This document shows positions 1 to 8,246 of a stretch of DNA of 64,000 nucleotides, in pieces (position 1 is the first letter of the stretch; every line of letters starts with the position of its first letter). The position numbers and the translations under genes are program-made. The notes below the pieces were generated by a model. It saw only the letters and a list, made by a program, of their open reading frames with translations, was not told the origin of the DNA and did no database searches. Source of the DNA: Streptomyces sp. P9-A4 (lineage in GTDB: Bacteria > Actinomycetota > Actinomycetes > Streptomycetales > Streptomycetaceae); NCBI RefSeq assembly GCF_036634195.1, contig NZ_JAZIFY010000001.1:1622501-1686500 (forward strand), read 5' to 3'.

Positions 1-435
1 GGCCCGCCGCTCGGGCTCGGCCGCGTCCACGGCCTCGCGGTAGGCCTCGGACTGGGACTCGATGCGGTCGCGGGCGAAGGCGGCCACGGCCGCCTCCCCT
101 CCGGCGTTGCGCTCGATCCAGCGCAGCGCCTCGACGGCGAGCGAGTCGTAGGACTGGTCGAAGGCGTCCCGGCCGCAGTCGGTGAGCGCGAAGACCTTGG
201 CGGGGCGGCCACGGGTGCGGGTCCCGTAGACACGCTTCTCGCGGGCCTCCACGACCGTGTCGGCGACGAGCGAGTCGAGGTGGCGGCGGACGGCGGCCTG
301 GGTGAGACCCAGCCGCCCGGCCAGATCGGCGACGGTCGAGGGACCGTGGTCCAGGATCGACCGCGCGACCCGGTTGCGCGTCGAACGCTCTCGGGTCGCG
401 AGTTCCTCCACGGGAGCCGCGCCAACGTTTTTCAC
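1..435 (-). CDS. sufR: SufR-type Fe-S cluster-responsive HTH repressor (N-terminal part, runs off the left edge)
   Basis: The minus-strand frame opens at GTG 435 and stays open to base 1, giving 145 residues. An in-frame TAA at 454-456 rules out a much longer protein. Residues about 12-75 form a winged helix-turn-helix of the ArsR/DeoR kind, including DLAGRLGLTQAAVRRHLDSL, followed by a basic wing (TRTRGRPAKVF). This is the N-terminal half of the SufR family, whose C-terminal cysteines bind an Fe-S cluster; that half lies outside the window. The identification is strengthened by a CAAC-N6-GTTG site at the start codon, the operator type I recall for Streptomyces SufR. In such genomes this gene leads the suf Fe-S assembly operon, which would lie to the left. 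Any ArsR-like regulator is the alternative. Confidence 0.78.
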   Translation of the reverse strand, partial: MKNVGAAPVEELATRERSTRNRVARSILDHGPSTVADLAGRLGLTQAAVRRHLDSLVADTVVEAREKRVYGTRTRGRPAKVFALTDCGRDAFDQSYDSLAVEALRWIERNAGGEAAVAAFARDRIESQSEAYREAVDAAEPERRA

Positions 436-448
436 AACGCCATTGTTG
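435..448 (-). promoter_or_regulatory. Putative SufR operator CAAC-N6-GTTG
   Basis: CAAC (435-438), six bases, GTTG (445-448) form an exact inverted repeat touching the GTG start of the sufR-like gene. An AT-rich ATTAATTA stretch on the minus strand (451-458) is the likely -10 region. The transcript would then start within about 15 nt of the start codon, and a bound repressor would cover it. The motif matches the SufR operator I recall from Streptomyces. Binding here is inferred. Confidence 0.6.
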
Positions 449-474
449 CGTAATTAATCTCGGACTGACAAGCC

Positions 475-496
475 GCACCGCCCGAGGGGGCGGTGC
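475..496. other. GC-rich hairpin between sufR and the small upstream ORF
   Basis: GCACCGCCC (475-483) and GGGCGGTGC (488-496) are exact inverted repeats with a 4-base loop. The hairpin lies 43 bases past the stop of the minus-strand small ORF and ahead of the sufR start, so it may end transcription of that ORF. Confidence 0.4.
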
Positions 497-506
497 CATG
501 CATCAC

Positions 507-525
507 TCAGGTAAGGCTTACCTGG
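507..525. promoter_or_regulatory. Iron box (DmdR/DtxR-type operator)
   Basis: The 19-mer TCAGGTAAGGCTTACCTGG has AGGTAA/TTACCT arms and matches 14 of 19 positions of the actinomycete iron-box consensus TTAGGTTAGGCTAACCTAA. It lies about 70 bases upstream of sufR on the minus strand, so iron-dependent control of the Fe-S assembly genes is the simplest reading. Confidence 0.6.
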
Positions 526-538
526 CCTGCGGAAACGA

Positions 539-826
539 TCATTCGTGGGACGAATCAGCGCTCCGGCCGCCCTCCCCGGGCACCGGATCCGGCCGTCCCA
601 GCCGCGTCGCCGCCGCGTGCTCGGCCACGAACGGCGACACCGCCACCAGCGGCAGCACCTCGCCGATCCCGATGTACGCCCCCGCCGGCATCGCCGAGAC
701 CGCGTACCTGCCGGGCCGGGCCGGGTCGTGGGCCTTGCGCTCGGCCCGCCCGATCGCCTCCTGAAGGTTCACCGCGACGCTGATCACCCTGTCGACGCCA
801 GGCCCGCGCGCCGGGGCGGAGCGCAC
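539..826 (-). CDS. Small hypothetical protein (95 aa)
   Basis: The GTG-started frame has G or C at almost every third position, as real genes here do; the overlapping plus-strand frames look like shadows. The product has a central hydrophobic stretch (AGAYIGIGEVLPLVAV, residues about 48-63) and an alanine-rich tail. I recognise no family. It is divergent from the ABC transporter operon and its stop lies 13 bases from the iron box. It could be a small real gene or a remnant of a longer one. Confidence 0.4.
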   Translation of the reverse strand: MRSAPARGPGVDRVISVAVNLQEAIGRAERKAHDPARPGRYAVSAMPAGAYIGIGEVLPLVAVSPFVAEHAAATRLGRPDPVPGEGGRSADSSHE

Positions 827-885
827 ATGAAAGTCCCGAATCCAGGCACCCGGGCCCCGCGCCGGAAGGACCTTCGCCCCCTCTC

Positions 886-891
886 TAGACT
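886..891 (+). promoter_or_regulatory. -10 element TAGACT of a leaderless promoter
   Basis: TAGACT ends 6 bases before ATG 898 and there is no Shine-Dalgarno sequence. This is the usual layout of leaderless transcripts in Streptomyces. No clear -35 was seen. Confidence 0.5.
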
Positions 892-897
892 TCCCCC

Positions 898-1848
898 ATG
901 CGCGGGACCCAGCACAACGACTCCGACTCCGCCTCCGCCGTCCAGGTCCGTGGCCTGGTCAAGCGGTACGGAAGCAAGACCGCCGTCGACGGCCTCGACC
1001 TCGACGTGCGGGCGGCCACCGTCACCGCCGTCCTCGGCCCCAACGGAGCCGGCAAGACCACCACCATCGAGACCTGCGAGGGCTACCGCAGGCCCGACGC
1101 CGGCACCGTCCGCGTCCTGGGCCTCGACCCGGTCGCCGACGCGGCCGCCCTGCGCCCCCGGATCGGCGTGATGCTCCAGTCCGGCGGCGTCTACTCCGGC
1201 GCCCGCGCCGACGAGATGCTCCGCCACATGGCGAAGCTCCATGCCCACCCCCTCGACGTGGACGCCCTGATCGAGCGCCTCGGCCTCGGCTCCTGCGGCC
1301 GCACCACCTACCGGCGCCTCTCCGGCGGCCAGCAGCAGCGCCTCGCGCTCGCCATGGCCGTCGTCGGCCGCCCCGAGCTGGTCTTCCTCGACGAGCCCAC
1401 CGCCGGACTCGACCCGCAGGCCCGCCGCGCCACCTGGGACCTCGTGCGCGAGCTGCGCGCCGACGGCGTGACCGTGGTCCTCACCACCCACTTCATGCAG
1501 GAGGCGGAGGAGCTCGCCGACGACGTCGCCATCGTCGACGCCGGCCGGGTCGCCGCCCAGGGCAGCCCCGAGCAGCTGTGCCGGGGCGGCGCCGAGAACA
1601 CCCTGCGCTTCACCGGACGCCCCGGACTCGACCTGGGCTCCCTCCTCAAGGCGCTCCCCGACGGCTCCGCCGCGGCGGAGCCGCTCCCGGGCACGTACCG
1701 GATCAGCGGCACCGTCGACCCGCAGCTGCTCGCCACGGTCACCAGCTGGTGCGCCCAGCACGGGGTCATGCCCGAAGGCATCGCCGTCGAGCGCCACACC
1801 CTCGAAGACGTCTTTCTCGAACTGACGGGCAAGGAACTGCGGTCGTGA
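898..1848 (+). CDS. ABC transporter ATP-binding protein (DrrA-like drug exporter type)
   Basis: The 316-residue ATPase has Walker A GPNGAGKT (residues 47-54), Q-loop Gln94, signature LSGGQ (141-145), Walker B VFLDEP followed by the D-loop at about 161-170, and an H-loop in TTHFMQEAEE. A C-terminal extension of about 90 residues is typical of the DrrA/CcmA class, which powers ABC-2 export of antibiotics, lipids or polysaccharides. The permease gene follows with a GTGA overlap, so the two are translationally coupled and should form one exporter. The substrate cannot be told from sequence. The start rests on the leaderless -10 just upstream. Confidence 0.93.
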   Translation: MRGTQHNDSDSASAVQVRGLVKRYGSKTAVDGLDLDVRAATVTAVLGPNGAGKTTTIETCEGYRRPDAGTVRVLGLDPVADAAALRPRIGVMLQSGGVYSGARADEMLRHMAKLHAHPLDVDALIERLGLGSCGRTTYRRLSGGQQQRLALAMAVVGRPELVFLDEPTAGLDPQARRATWDLVRELRADGVTVVLTTHFMQEAEELADDVAIVDAGRVAAQGSPEQLCRGGAENTLRFTGRPGLDLGSLLKALPDGSAAAEPLPGTYRISGTVDPQLLATVTSWCAQHGVMPEGIAVERHTLEDVFLELTGKELRS

Positions 1849-2612
1849 GCACTGGTACCTACGCGCCGAGGCCCGGCGCCGCCCCCGTCGGCCGGATGAT
1901 CGCGGCGCAGACGGCGCTGGAGACCCGGATGCTGCTGCGCAACGGCGAGCAGCTGCTGCTCACCGTGATCATCCCCTCGCTGCTGCTCGTGCTGTTCTCC
2001 ACGGTCGACATCGTCGACACCGGCGCCGACAAGGCCGTGGACTTCCTCGCCCCCGGCGTCCTCGCGCTCGCCGTCCTGTCGACCGCGTTCACCGGCCAGG
2101 CCATCGCCACCGGCTTCGAGCGGCGGTACGGAGTGCTCAAGCGCCTCGGCGCCTCACCGCTCCCCCGCTGGGCGCTGATGACCTCGAAGACGCTCGCCGT
2201 CCTGGTCACCGAGGTCCTCCAGATCGCCCTGCTCACGGTGATCGCGCTTGCCCTGGGCTGGTCCCCGCACGGCGACCCGTTCTCCGTACTGCTGCTCCTG
2301 GTCCTCGGCACGGCCGCCTTCTCGGGGCTCGGCCTGCTGATGGCGGGCACGCTGAAGGCGGAGGCCACGCTGGCCGCCGCCAACCTGGTGTTCCTGCTGC
2401 TCCTGGTGGGCGGCGGGGTCATCGTCCCGCTGGACAGGTTCCCGGACGCGGCCCGCTCGGTCCTGGAGCTGCTGCCGATCTCCGCCCTCTCCGACGGCCT
2501 GCGCGCGATCCTCCAGGACGGCGCGTCGCTGCCCTGGGGGGACGCCCTGACCCTGATGGTCTGGGCGGTGCTGGGGCTCGGCGCGGCGGCGAAGTTCTTC
2601 CGCTGGGAGTAG
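1845..2612 (+). CDS. ABC-2 type transporter permease
   Basis: Starting at GTG 1845 inside the ATPase stop (GTGA), the 255-residue product has a short cytoplasmic N-terminus (residues 1-35), a first membrane helix at about 36-54, then five further hydrophobic segments. It ends with a conserved-type VVPLDRFP-like loop (residues about 193-201) and a final helix before FFRWE. This is the topology of the ABC-2 (DrrB-like) permease family. It partners the ATPase just upstream. Ligand unknown. Confidence 0.92.
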   Translation: MSTGTYAPRPGAAPVGRMIAAQTALETRMLLRNGEQLLLTVIIPSLLLVLFSTVDIVDTGADKAVDFLAPGVLALAVLSTAFTGQAIATGFERRYGVLKRLGASPLPRWALMTSKTLAVLVTEVLQIALLTVIALALGWSPHGDPFSVLLLLVLGTAAFSGLGLLMAGTLKAEATLAAANLVFLLLLVGGGVIVPLDRFPDAARSVLELLPISALSDGLRAILQDGASLPWGDALTLMVWAVLGLGAAAKFFRWE

Positions 2613-2681
2613 CCGAGAGGCCCCAGAGGGTGACGTTTCCCGACAAGGCACCCCTCGTGAAAGCGTGCACAAGCCCCGGCC

Positions 2682-2687
2682 TACGAT
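2682..2687 (+). promoter_or_regulatory. -10 element TACGAT of a leaderless promoter for ctaA
   Basis: TACGAT ends 7 bases before GTG 2695, which supports that start rather than the upstream GTG at 2665. Confidence 0.5.
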
Positions 2688-2694
2688 AGGGCGC

Positions 2695-3654
2695 GTGCTG
2701 ACCCCCCTCGCCTCCATCGCCCGGCGCTGGACCCCGTCCCCCCGGACGCTCCGGCGCGCCGCGCTCTCCGCCGTCGTGATGAGCGTCCTCATCATCGTCA
2801 CGGGTGGCGCGGTCCGGCTGACCGGTTCCGGTCTGGGCTGCGACACCTGGCCCAAGTGCACCGACGACAGTCTGATCGTGACGCCCGAGCAGGGCTACCG
2901 CGGCCTGATCGAGTTCGGCAACCGGATGCTGACGTACGTCCTGTCGGCCGCCGTCGGCTGGGCGATCATCGCGGCCCGGTCCACCAAGCCGTGGCGGCGC
3001 GGGCTGACCCGGCTCGGCTGGGCCCAGTTCTGGATCGTGATGAGCAACGCCGTCATCGGCGGCATCACGGTGTGGATGGGCCTCAACCCGTGGACGGTGG
3101 CCGGCCACTTCCTCGCCGCGAACTCGCTGCTCACGGTCGCCGTCATCACCTGGCACCGGACCGGCGAGGGCGACACCGCCTCCCGTCCGCGCGTGCCGCG
3201 CCCGGTGCGGAAGCTCTCCTGGGCGATCACGATCGTCTCGGCCCTGCTCATCGTGCTCGGTACGACGGTGACCGGCGCCGGCAAGCACGCCGGTGACAGC
3301 AGCGACGTCCCGCGCATGCCGTGGGACTGGACGAACGCCGCGCACGTCCACGCCATCGCCGCCTGGGTCGTCTGCGCCCTGGCGGTCGCCATGTGGCTGG
3401 TGCTGCGCGTGGTGGACGCCCCGCTCGACACCCGGGCCCGCGCCCGCGACCTGCTGATCGTGCTGCTCGCACAGGGTGCGGTCGGCTATGTCCAGTACTT
3501 CACCGGGGTCCCCGAGCTCCTGGTCGCCGCTCATATGCTCGGCTCCTCGCTGATGTGGATCGCCGTGCTGCGGCTCGCCCTGAGCCTGCGCGAGCGCCCG
3601 GTGCCCACCGCCGACATCCCGGCCCAGGCCGACGCGGAGCTGGCGAAGGCCTGA
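2695..3654 (+). CDS. ctaA: Heme A synthase (COX15/CtaA family)
   Basis: The 319-residue integral membrane protein has about eight helices in two similar halves, with the GCDTWPKC segment near the first extracellular loop and His residues in helices (GHFLAANS, HVHAIAAW, AAHMLG) that fit the heme ligands of the family. It oxidises the C8 methyl of heme O to the formyl group of heme A for cytochrome aa3 oxidase. ctaB, which makes heme O, lies about 2 kb downstream on the other strand. I chose GTG 2695 from the leaderless -10; GTG 2665 would add 10 residues. Confidence 0.9.
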   Translation: MLTPLASIARRWTPSPRTLRRAALSAVVMSVLIIVTGGAVRLTGSGLGCDTWPKCTDDSLIVTPEQGYRGLIEFGNRMLTYVLSAAVGWAIIAARSTKPWRRGLTRLGWAQFWIVMSNAVIGGITVWMGLNPWTVAGHFLAANSLLTVAVITWHRTGEGDTASRPRVPRPVRKLSWAITIVSALLIVLGTTVTGAGKHAGDSSDVPRMPWDWTNAAHVHAIAAWVVCALAVAMWLVLRVVDAPLDTRARARDLLIVLLAQGAVGYVQYFTGVPELLVAAHMLGSSLMWIAVLRLALSLRERPVPTADIPAQADAELAKA

Positions 3655-3676
3655 GCCCCGGCCACCCCTCCGACCC

Positions 3677-3715
3677 GACGGGTCTACCGGCTCCCCGCCA
3701 GCCGGTAGACCCGTC
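3677..3715. terminator. Bidirectional hairpin terminator
   Basis: GACGGGTCTACCGGCT (3677-3692) and AGCCGGTAGACCCGTC (3700-3715) are perfect 16-base arms around a 7-base loop, between convergent ctaA and the amidohydrolase remnant. The arms run through the last codons of the remnant. No T-run, as is common in Streptomyces. Confidence 0.8.
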
Positions 3716-4359
3716 GCGCGTTCTCCGCCGCGATCATCCCCGCCACCCGCTGCGCGTCCGCACGGGACCAGGCGCCGTCCTCGACCCATTCGCCGAGCAC
3801 CCGGGTGAGCGCGGTACGGAAGACGCTCGCGGCGACCACGTGCAGCTCCGGCAGCCCGTGGGCGCCGCTGGAGAACAGCAGCTTCCCGAAGGGCGCCCGC
3901 TCGAGGACCTCGGCGAGGACGGCCGCCGCCCGGGCCCCGGTGTGGGCGAGGACGGGGCCCAGGTCCGCGTACACGTGCGAGTGAACCCCGGCCAGGTGCG
4001 CCGTGGCCCGGTGGTGCGGGTGGGAGTGCAGCAGGACGAGGTCGGTGCCGAGCCCCGCGGTGGCGGCGGCGAAGCCCGCGAGGGCCGCCGGGTCCCGGTC
4101 GCCGGTGTGGAGCCGGAGGGGGCGACCGGCGGTGACCGTAGCGGGCGGGCGGGCAGTGCGGTTCGAGCCCGAGGACCGGCGGGCACCAGCGGCGCACGGC
4201 GAAACCGGTCTGTGTGTCGAAGAAGGTGGTGCCCGGGGCGGGCAGCGCGCCGCTCCCGCCGAGCTGGGCGCCGAGGTGGGCCTCGAAGGTGCCGAGGCCC
4301 AGCTCCGTACGGAGCACCCCGTGGCAGTACTGGTCCACCAGGTTCGGCGTGTCGATCAT
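3684..4359 (-). pseudogene. Amidohydrolase-like gene with an internal out-of-frame deletion
   Basis: Reading from ATG 4359, the first frame gives a plausible N-terminus (LVDQYCHGVLRTELGLGTFE ... FAVRRWCPPVLGLEPHCPPARY) and then turns into low-complexity Arg/Pro sequence at about 4138. From there a different frame resumes a good protein (RPLRLHTGDRDPAALAGF ... LVLLHSHPHHR ... VYADLGPVLAHTG ... FGKLLFSSGAHGLPELHVV) down to TAG 3684. The His-rich motifs and order match TIM-barrel amidohydrolases of about 370 residues as I remember them in Streptomyces. Only about 225 codons remain, so roughly 140 codons are missing at the frame switch. It is therefore probably a dead gene, unless the switch is a sequencing error on top of a true shortening. 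Confidence 0.72.
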
Positions 4360-4434
4360 CTCGGGGGGCTCCCTGCGTGGACGTGTCGCGTCTCCGCACG
4401 TCCTAACGGGTGAGCCCCGCGCGAGGTTGTCGCC

Positions 4435-4755
4435 TCAGCTGTTGGAGGGTCCGCCGATCTGGATACCGGCCATCCGGGTCCACTCGTACGGGCCGGTGGT
4501 GATCTTGGCGGCGAACTCGCCGTCGAACTCCTCGTGGAGGGTCAGTCCGGCCTTCTCGGCGGCCTGGCGGGCGATCTCCCGCGTCGGCGCGACGAGGTCG
4601 CCCCAGCCGCCGTCGGTGCCGACCAGGACGATGCGGGTGCCCGCCTGGCCGATGTGCGCGAGGTGTCCCTCGGAGCCGCCGTGCTCCTCGGAGAAGGCCT
4701 TGATCTGCTTGGCGAGCCGGGCCGCCTTGCGCTCTTCCTGCTTCGTTTCTGCCAT
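4435..4755 (-). CDS. Small conserved hypothetical protein (106 aa)
   Basis: The product starts MAETKQEERKAARLAKQIK, a charged helical N-terminus, followed by an alpha/beta segment (RIVLVGTDGGWGDLVAPTRE) and ends GPYEWTRMAGIQIGGPSNS. An upstream in-frame ATG at 4785 is possible, but a TAGCAT box (4763-4768) 7 bases before ATG 4755 favours a leaderless start there. No catalytic motif is visible. It sits between the ctaB gene and the amidohydrolase remnant on the same strand. Function unknown. Confidence 0.75.
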   Translation of the reverse strand: MAETKQEERKAARLAKQIKAFSEEHGGSEGHLAHIGQAGTRIVLVGTDGGWGDLVAPTREIARQAAEKAGLTLHEEFDGEFAAKITTGPYEWTRMAGIQIGGPSNS

Positions 4756-4762
4756 GAAAGGG

Positions 4763-4768
4763 ATGCTA
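4763..4768 (-). promoter_or_regulatory. -10 element TAGCAT of a leaderless promoter
   Basis: On the minus strand TAGCAT is followed by 7 bases and ATG 4755, without a ribosome binding site. Confidence 0.45.
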
Positions 4769-4860
4769 CCGAGCAGTAGATCCAACGGCGACGGCCGGGC
4801 CGTGTGGGCTGTCCCACGTGACCCGGCCGTCGGCCGTACCTCTTGTACGAGCGGGGCTCG

Positions 4861-5808
4861 CTAGCGCAGGAAGGGGTCCACCGCGACCGCCACGAAGAGC
4901 AGCGACACATAGGTGATGGACCAGTGGAAGAGGCGCATCTCCTTGAGCTTCGCGCCGGTCGCACCCGCCTTGGCGCGGTTGAGCAGCGCGTGCGCCTCCC
5001 AGAGCCACCAGCCGCCGGTGACCAGCGCCACGGCGGTGTAGAACCAGCCGGTGTAGCCCAGGGGGGTGAGCAGCAGCGAGACGGCGACCATCACCCAGCT
5101 GTAGAGCACGATCTGCTTGGCGACGACCTTGTTGGAGGCCAGCACCGGGAGCATGGGCACGCCGGCGCGGGCGTAGTCGTCCTTCACCTTCATCGACAGC
5201 GGCCAGTAGTGCGGCGGCGTCCAGAAGAAGATGACGAGGAAGAGGATGACCGCGGCCCAGGACATCGAGTTCGTCACGGCCGACCAGCCGATGAGCACCG
5301 GCAGGCAGCCGGCGATGCCGCCCCAGACGATGTTCTGCGCGGTGCGCCGCTTCAGGATCATCGTGTAGACCACGACGTAGAAGAGGAGCGCGCCGAGCGA
5401 GAGCGCGGCGGACAGCCAGTTGACGAGCAGGCCGAACCAGAGCGTGGAGACCACGGCGAGGCTGAGGCCGAAGACCAGGCCCTCGCGGGGGGTCAGCACA
5501 CCGGTGACCAGCGGACGCTGGGAGGTGCGGTCCATCAGCGCGTCGATGTCGCGGTCGATGTACATGTTCAGCGCGTTGGCGCCGCCCGCCGACAGATAGC
5601 CGCCGAAGCAGGTGGCGAGCACCAGCCACAGGTCCGGCACGCCCTGCTCGGCGAGGAACATCACCGGCACGGTGGTGATGAGCAGCAGCTCGATGATCCG
5701 CGGCTTGGTCAGCGCCACGAATGCCTTGACGCGGGCCCCGAACGGCCGATGGCCCCCCGGGCTGGGAGTCAAGACGACCCCTGCGGGTCGGGACTCGACG
5801 GCCGTCAC
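4861..5808 (-). CDS. ctaB: Protoheme IX farnesyltransferase (heme O synthase)
   Basis: This UbiA-type prenyltransferase has about nine membrane helices. The first Asp-rich motif ([17 protein letters not shown]) and the second acidic loop ([11 protein letters not shown]) bind farnesyl diphosphate through Mg2+. It converts protoheme to heme O, the substrate of CtaA. The whole length (315 residues) is normal. GTG 5808 lies 5 bases after AGGGG and is preferred; GTG 5814 and an upstream frame to 5883 are also open. It is transcribed divergently from tkt. Confidence 0.92.
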   Translation of the reverse strand: MTAVESRPAGVVLTPSPGGHRPFGARVKAFVALTKPRIIELLLITTVPVMFLAEQGVPDLWLVLATCFGGYLSAGGANALNMYIDRDIDALMDRTSQRPLVTGVLTPREGLVFGLSLAVVSTLWFGLLVNWLSAALSLGALLFYVVVYTMILKRRTAQNIVWGGIAGCLPVLIGWSAVTNSMSWAAVILFLVIFFWTPPHYWPLSMKVKDDYARAGVPMLPVLASNKVVAKQIVLYSWVMVAVSLLLTPLGYTGWFYTAVALVTGGWWLWEAHALLNRAKAGATGAKLKEMRLFHWSITYVSLLFVAVAVDPFLR

Positions 5809-6122
5809 GCACACCCCTGACAGAGAAATTCCCAGCAAGCTCCCCGGATGAAGACGGGGTAAAGCTTGCGCGTACCACGCCACTGTAGACGTTGCCCAGA
5901 CGCCGATCTTCGCGGGGGTGGGGTCGTGTTGAGGGGGTGCGTCCCAAGGCGTGGACGCGCTTCGGGAGGCGAAGTCACACGGGCGGCGGCAGTCTTGCCG
6001 TGTCCGCTCATTTGAGGGGCATGCACACGAAAAGAGGGGCGTTCCGGCGGGGGTAGGCTCGACAACGCCGGTACACCCTCAGTCACCGGCCCAAGACATG
6101 TGGAGAGGAGCCCTGACCCAGG
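5809..6122. promoter_or_regulatory. Divergent ctaB/tkt promoter region with a hairpin in the ctaB leader
   Basis: About 310 bases separate ctaB and tkt. On the ctaB side, arms AAGCTCCCCG (5837-5846) and CGGGGTAAAGCTT (5855-5867) can pair with a 3-base bulge, placing a stem 30-60 bases ahead of the ctaB start; a TACAGT -10-like box lies just upstream. On the tkt side, TAGGCT (6054-6059) is a possible -10 and GGAGAGGAG (6102-6110) the ribosome binding site. No coding frame was convincing. Confidence 0.4.
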
Positions 6123-8210
6123 GTGAGCACTAAGCCGACCACCACAGACCTCGAGTGGACCGAGTTGGACCAGCGGGCCGTCGACACCGCCCGCATCCTG
6201 GCCGCGGACGCCGTACAGAAGGTCGGCAACGGCCATCCCGGTACGGCGATGAGCCTGGCGCCCGCCGCGTACACCCTCTTCCAGAAGGTGATGCGGCACG
6301 ACCCGGCCGACCCCGAGTGGGTCGGGCGCGACCGGTTCGTCCTCTCCGCCGGCCACTCGTCCCTGACCCTCTACACCCAGCTGTACCTGGGTGGCTTCGG
6401 GCTCGAACTGGACGACCTCAAGGCCTTCCGCACCTGGGGCTCGAAGACCCCCGGTCACCCGGAGTACGGCCACACCGCCGCCGTCGAGACGACGACGGGC
6501 CCGCTGGGCCAGGGTGTCGCCAACGCGGTGGGCATGGCGATGGCCGCCCGCTTCGAGCGCGGTCTGTTCGACCCGGAGGCGGCTGCCGGCGCTTCTCCGT
6601 TCGACCACCGGATCTACGCGATCGCCGGTGACGGCTGCCTGCAGGAGGGCATCTCCGCGGAGGCGTCCTCGCTCGCCGGCCACCAGAAGCTCGGCAACCT
6701 GATCCTGCTGTGGGATGACAACCACATCTCGATCGAGGGCGACACCGAGACGGCCGTGTCCGAGGACACGATGAAGCGGTACGAGGCGTACGGCTGGCAC
6801 GTCCAGCGCGTCGAGCCGCAGGCCAACGGCGACCTGGACCCGGCCGGGCTGTACGCGGCGATCAGGGCCGCCGAGGCCGAGACCGGGCGTCCGTCGTTCA
6901 TCGCGATGCGCTCGATCATCGCCTGGCCCGCGCCGAACGCGCAGAACACCGAGGCCGCGCACGGCTCGGCGCTCGGCGACGAGGAGATCGCGGCCACCAA
7001 GCGCGTCCTGGGCTTCGACCCGGAGCAGGCCTTCGAGGTCTCGGACGAGGTCATCGCGCACACCCGCTCGCTCGGCGACCGCGGCCGTGAGGCCCGCGCC
7101 GCGTGGGAGAAGCAGCTCGCGGAGTGGCGTACGGCCAATCCGGAGCGCGCGGCCGAGTTCGACCGCATCCAGGCCAACGAGCTGCCGGCCGGCTGGGCCG
7201 AGAAGCTCCCGGTCTTCGAGCCGGGCAAGGGTGTCGCCACCCGTGCCGCCTCGGGCCAGGTCCTCAAGGCGCTCGGCGCGGTCGTCCCGGAGCTGTGGGG
7301 CGGCTCGGCCGACCTCGCCGGCTCGAACAACACGACGATCGACCAGGACTCGTCGTTCCTCCCCGAGGGCAACCCGCTCCCGGAGGCCGACAAGTACGGC
7401 CGCACGATCCACTTCGGCATCCGCGAGCACTCCATGGCCGCGGAGATGAACGGCATCGCGCTGCACGGCAACACGCGCATCTACGGCGGCACCTTCCTGG
7501 TGTTCTCCGACTACATGCGCAACGCCGTGCGGCTGTCGGCCCTGATGCACCTGCCGGTGACGTACGTCTGGACCCATGACTCGATCGGTCTGGGCGAGGA
7601 CGGCCCGACGCACCAGCCGGTGGAGCACCTGGCCTCGCTGCGCGCGATCCCGGGTCTCAACGTGGTCCGTCCGGCCGACGCCAACGAGACGGCGATCGCC
7701 TGGCGCGAGATCATGCAGCGCCACACCAAGGTCTTCGGCAAGGGCGCCCCGCACGGTCTGGCGCTGACCCGCCAGGGCGTGCCGACGTACGCGCCGAACG
7801 AGGACACGGTCAAGGGCGGCTACGTGCTGTTCGAGGCCGAGGGCGGCGACGCGCAGGTCGTGCTGATCGGTACGGGCTCCGAGGTGCACCTGGCCGTCGA
7901 GGCCCGTGAGCGGCTCCAGGCGGCCGGTGTTCCGGCCCGGGTGGTCTCGATGCCGTCCGTGGAGTGGTTCGAGGAGCAGGACCAGGAGTACAAGGACTCG
8001 GTCCTGCCGCCGTCGGTCAAGGCCCGTGTCGCGGTCGAGGCCGGTATCGGTCTCACCTGGCACCGGTACGTCGGGGACGCCGGCCGGATCGTCTCGCTGG
8101 AGCACTTCGGCGCCTCGGCGGACGCGAAGGTCCTGTTCCGCGAGTTCGGGTTCACCCCGGAGGCCATCGTCGCCGCCGCCCGGGAATCGATCGCCGCCGC
8201 CGCGCGCTGA
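6123..8210 (+). CDS. tkt: Transketolase
   Basis: The 695-residue length is normal for the family. The thiamine-diphosphate site is visible: GHPGTAMSLAP near residue 39, the ThDP motif GDGCLQEG followed about 28 residues later by DNHISIEG, and the second-half segment GEDGPTHQPVEHL. It transfers two-carbon units between pentose and glycolytic sugar phosphates. GTG 6123 follows GGAGAGGAG at a rather long 12-base spacing. It leads the tkt-tal-zwf-opcA-pgl operon. Confidence 0.96.
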   Translation: MSTKPTTTDLEWTELDQRAVDTARILAADAVQKVGNGHPGTAMSLAPAAYTLFQKVMRHDPADPEWVGRDRFVLSAGHSSLTLYTQLYLGGFGLELDDLKAFRTWGSKTPGHPEYGHTAAVETTTGPLGQGVANAVGMAMAARFERGLFDPEAAAGASPFDHRIYAIAGDGCLQEGISAEASSLAGHQKLGNLILLWDDNHISIEGDTETAVSEDTMKRYEAYGWHVQRVEPQANGDLDPAGLYAAIRAAEAETGRPSFIAMRSIIAWPAPNAQNTEAAHGSALGDEEIAATKRVLGFDPEQAFEVSDEVIAHTRSLGDRGREARAAWEKQLAEWRTANPERAAEFDRIQANELPAGWAEKLPVFEPGKGVATRAASGQVLKALGAVVPELWGGSADLAGSNNTTIDQDSSFLPEGNPLPEADKYGRTIHFGIREHSMAAEMNGIALHGNTRIYGGTFLVFSDYMRNAVRLSALMHLPVTYVWTHDSIGLGEDGPTHQPVEHLASLRAIPGLNVVRPADANETAIAWREIMQRHTKVFGKGAPHGLALTRQGVPTYAPNEDTVKGGYVLFEAEGGDAQVVLIGTGSEVHLAVEARERLQAAGVPARVVSMPSVEWFEEQDQEYKDSVLPPSVKARVAVEAGIGLTWHRYVGDAGRIVSLEHFGASADAKVLFREFGFTPEAIVAAARESIAAAAR

Positions 8211-8246
8211 CGCGGATACGTACGACTTAATGGAGATGCAATTCTC

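Noticed and set aside
2419..4359. One long 646-codon minus-strand ORF
   Set aside because: Only its first 75 codons look like protein; the rest is Arg/Pro/Gly-rich shadow of ctaA and of the frame-shifted amidohydrolase.
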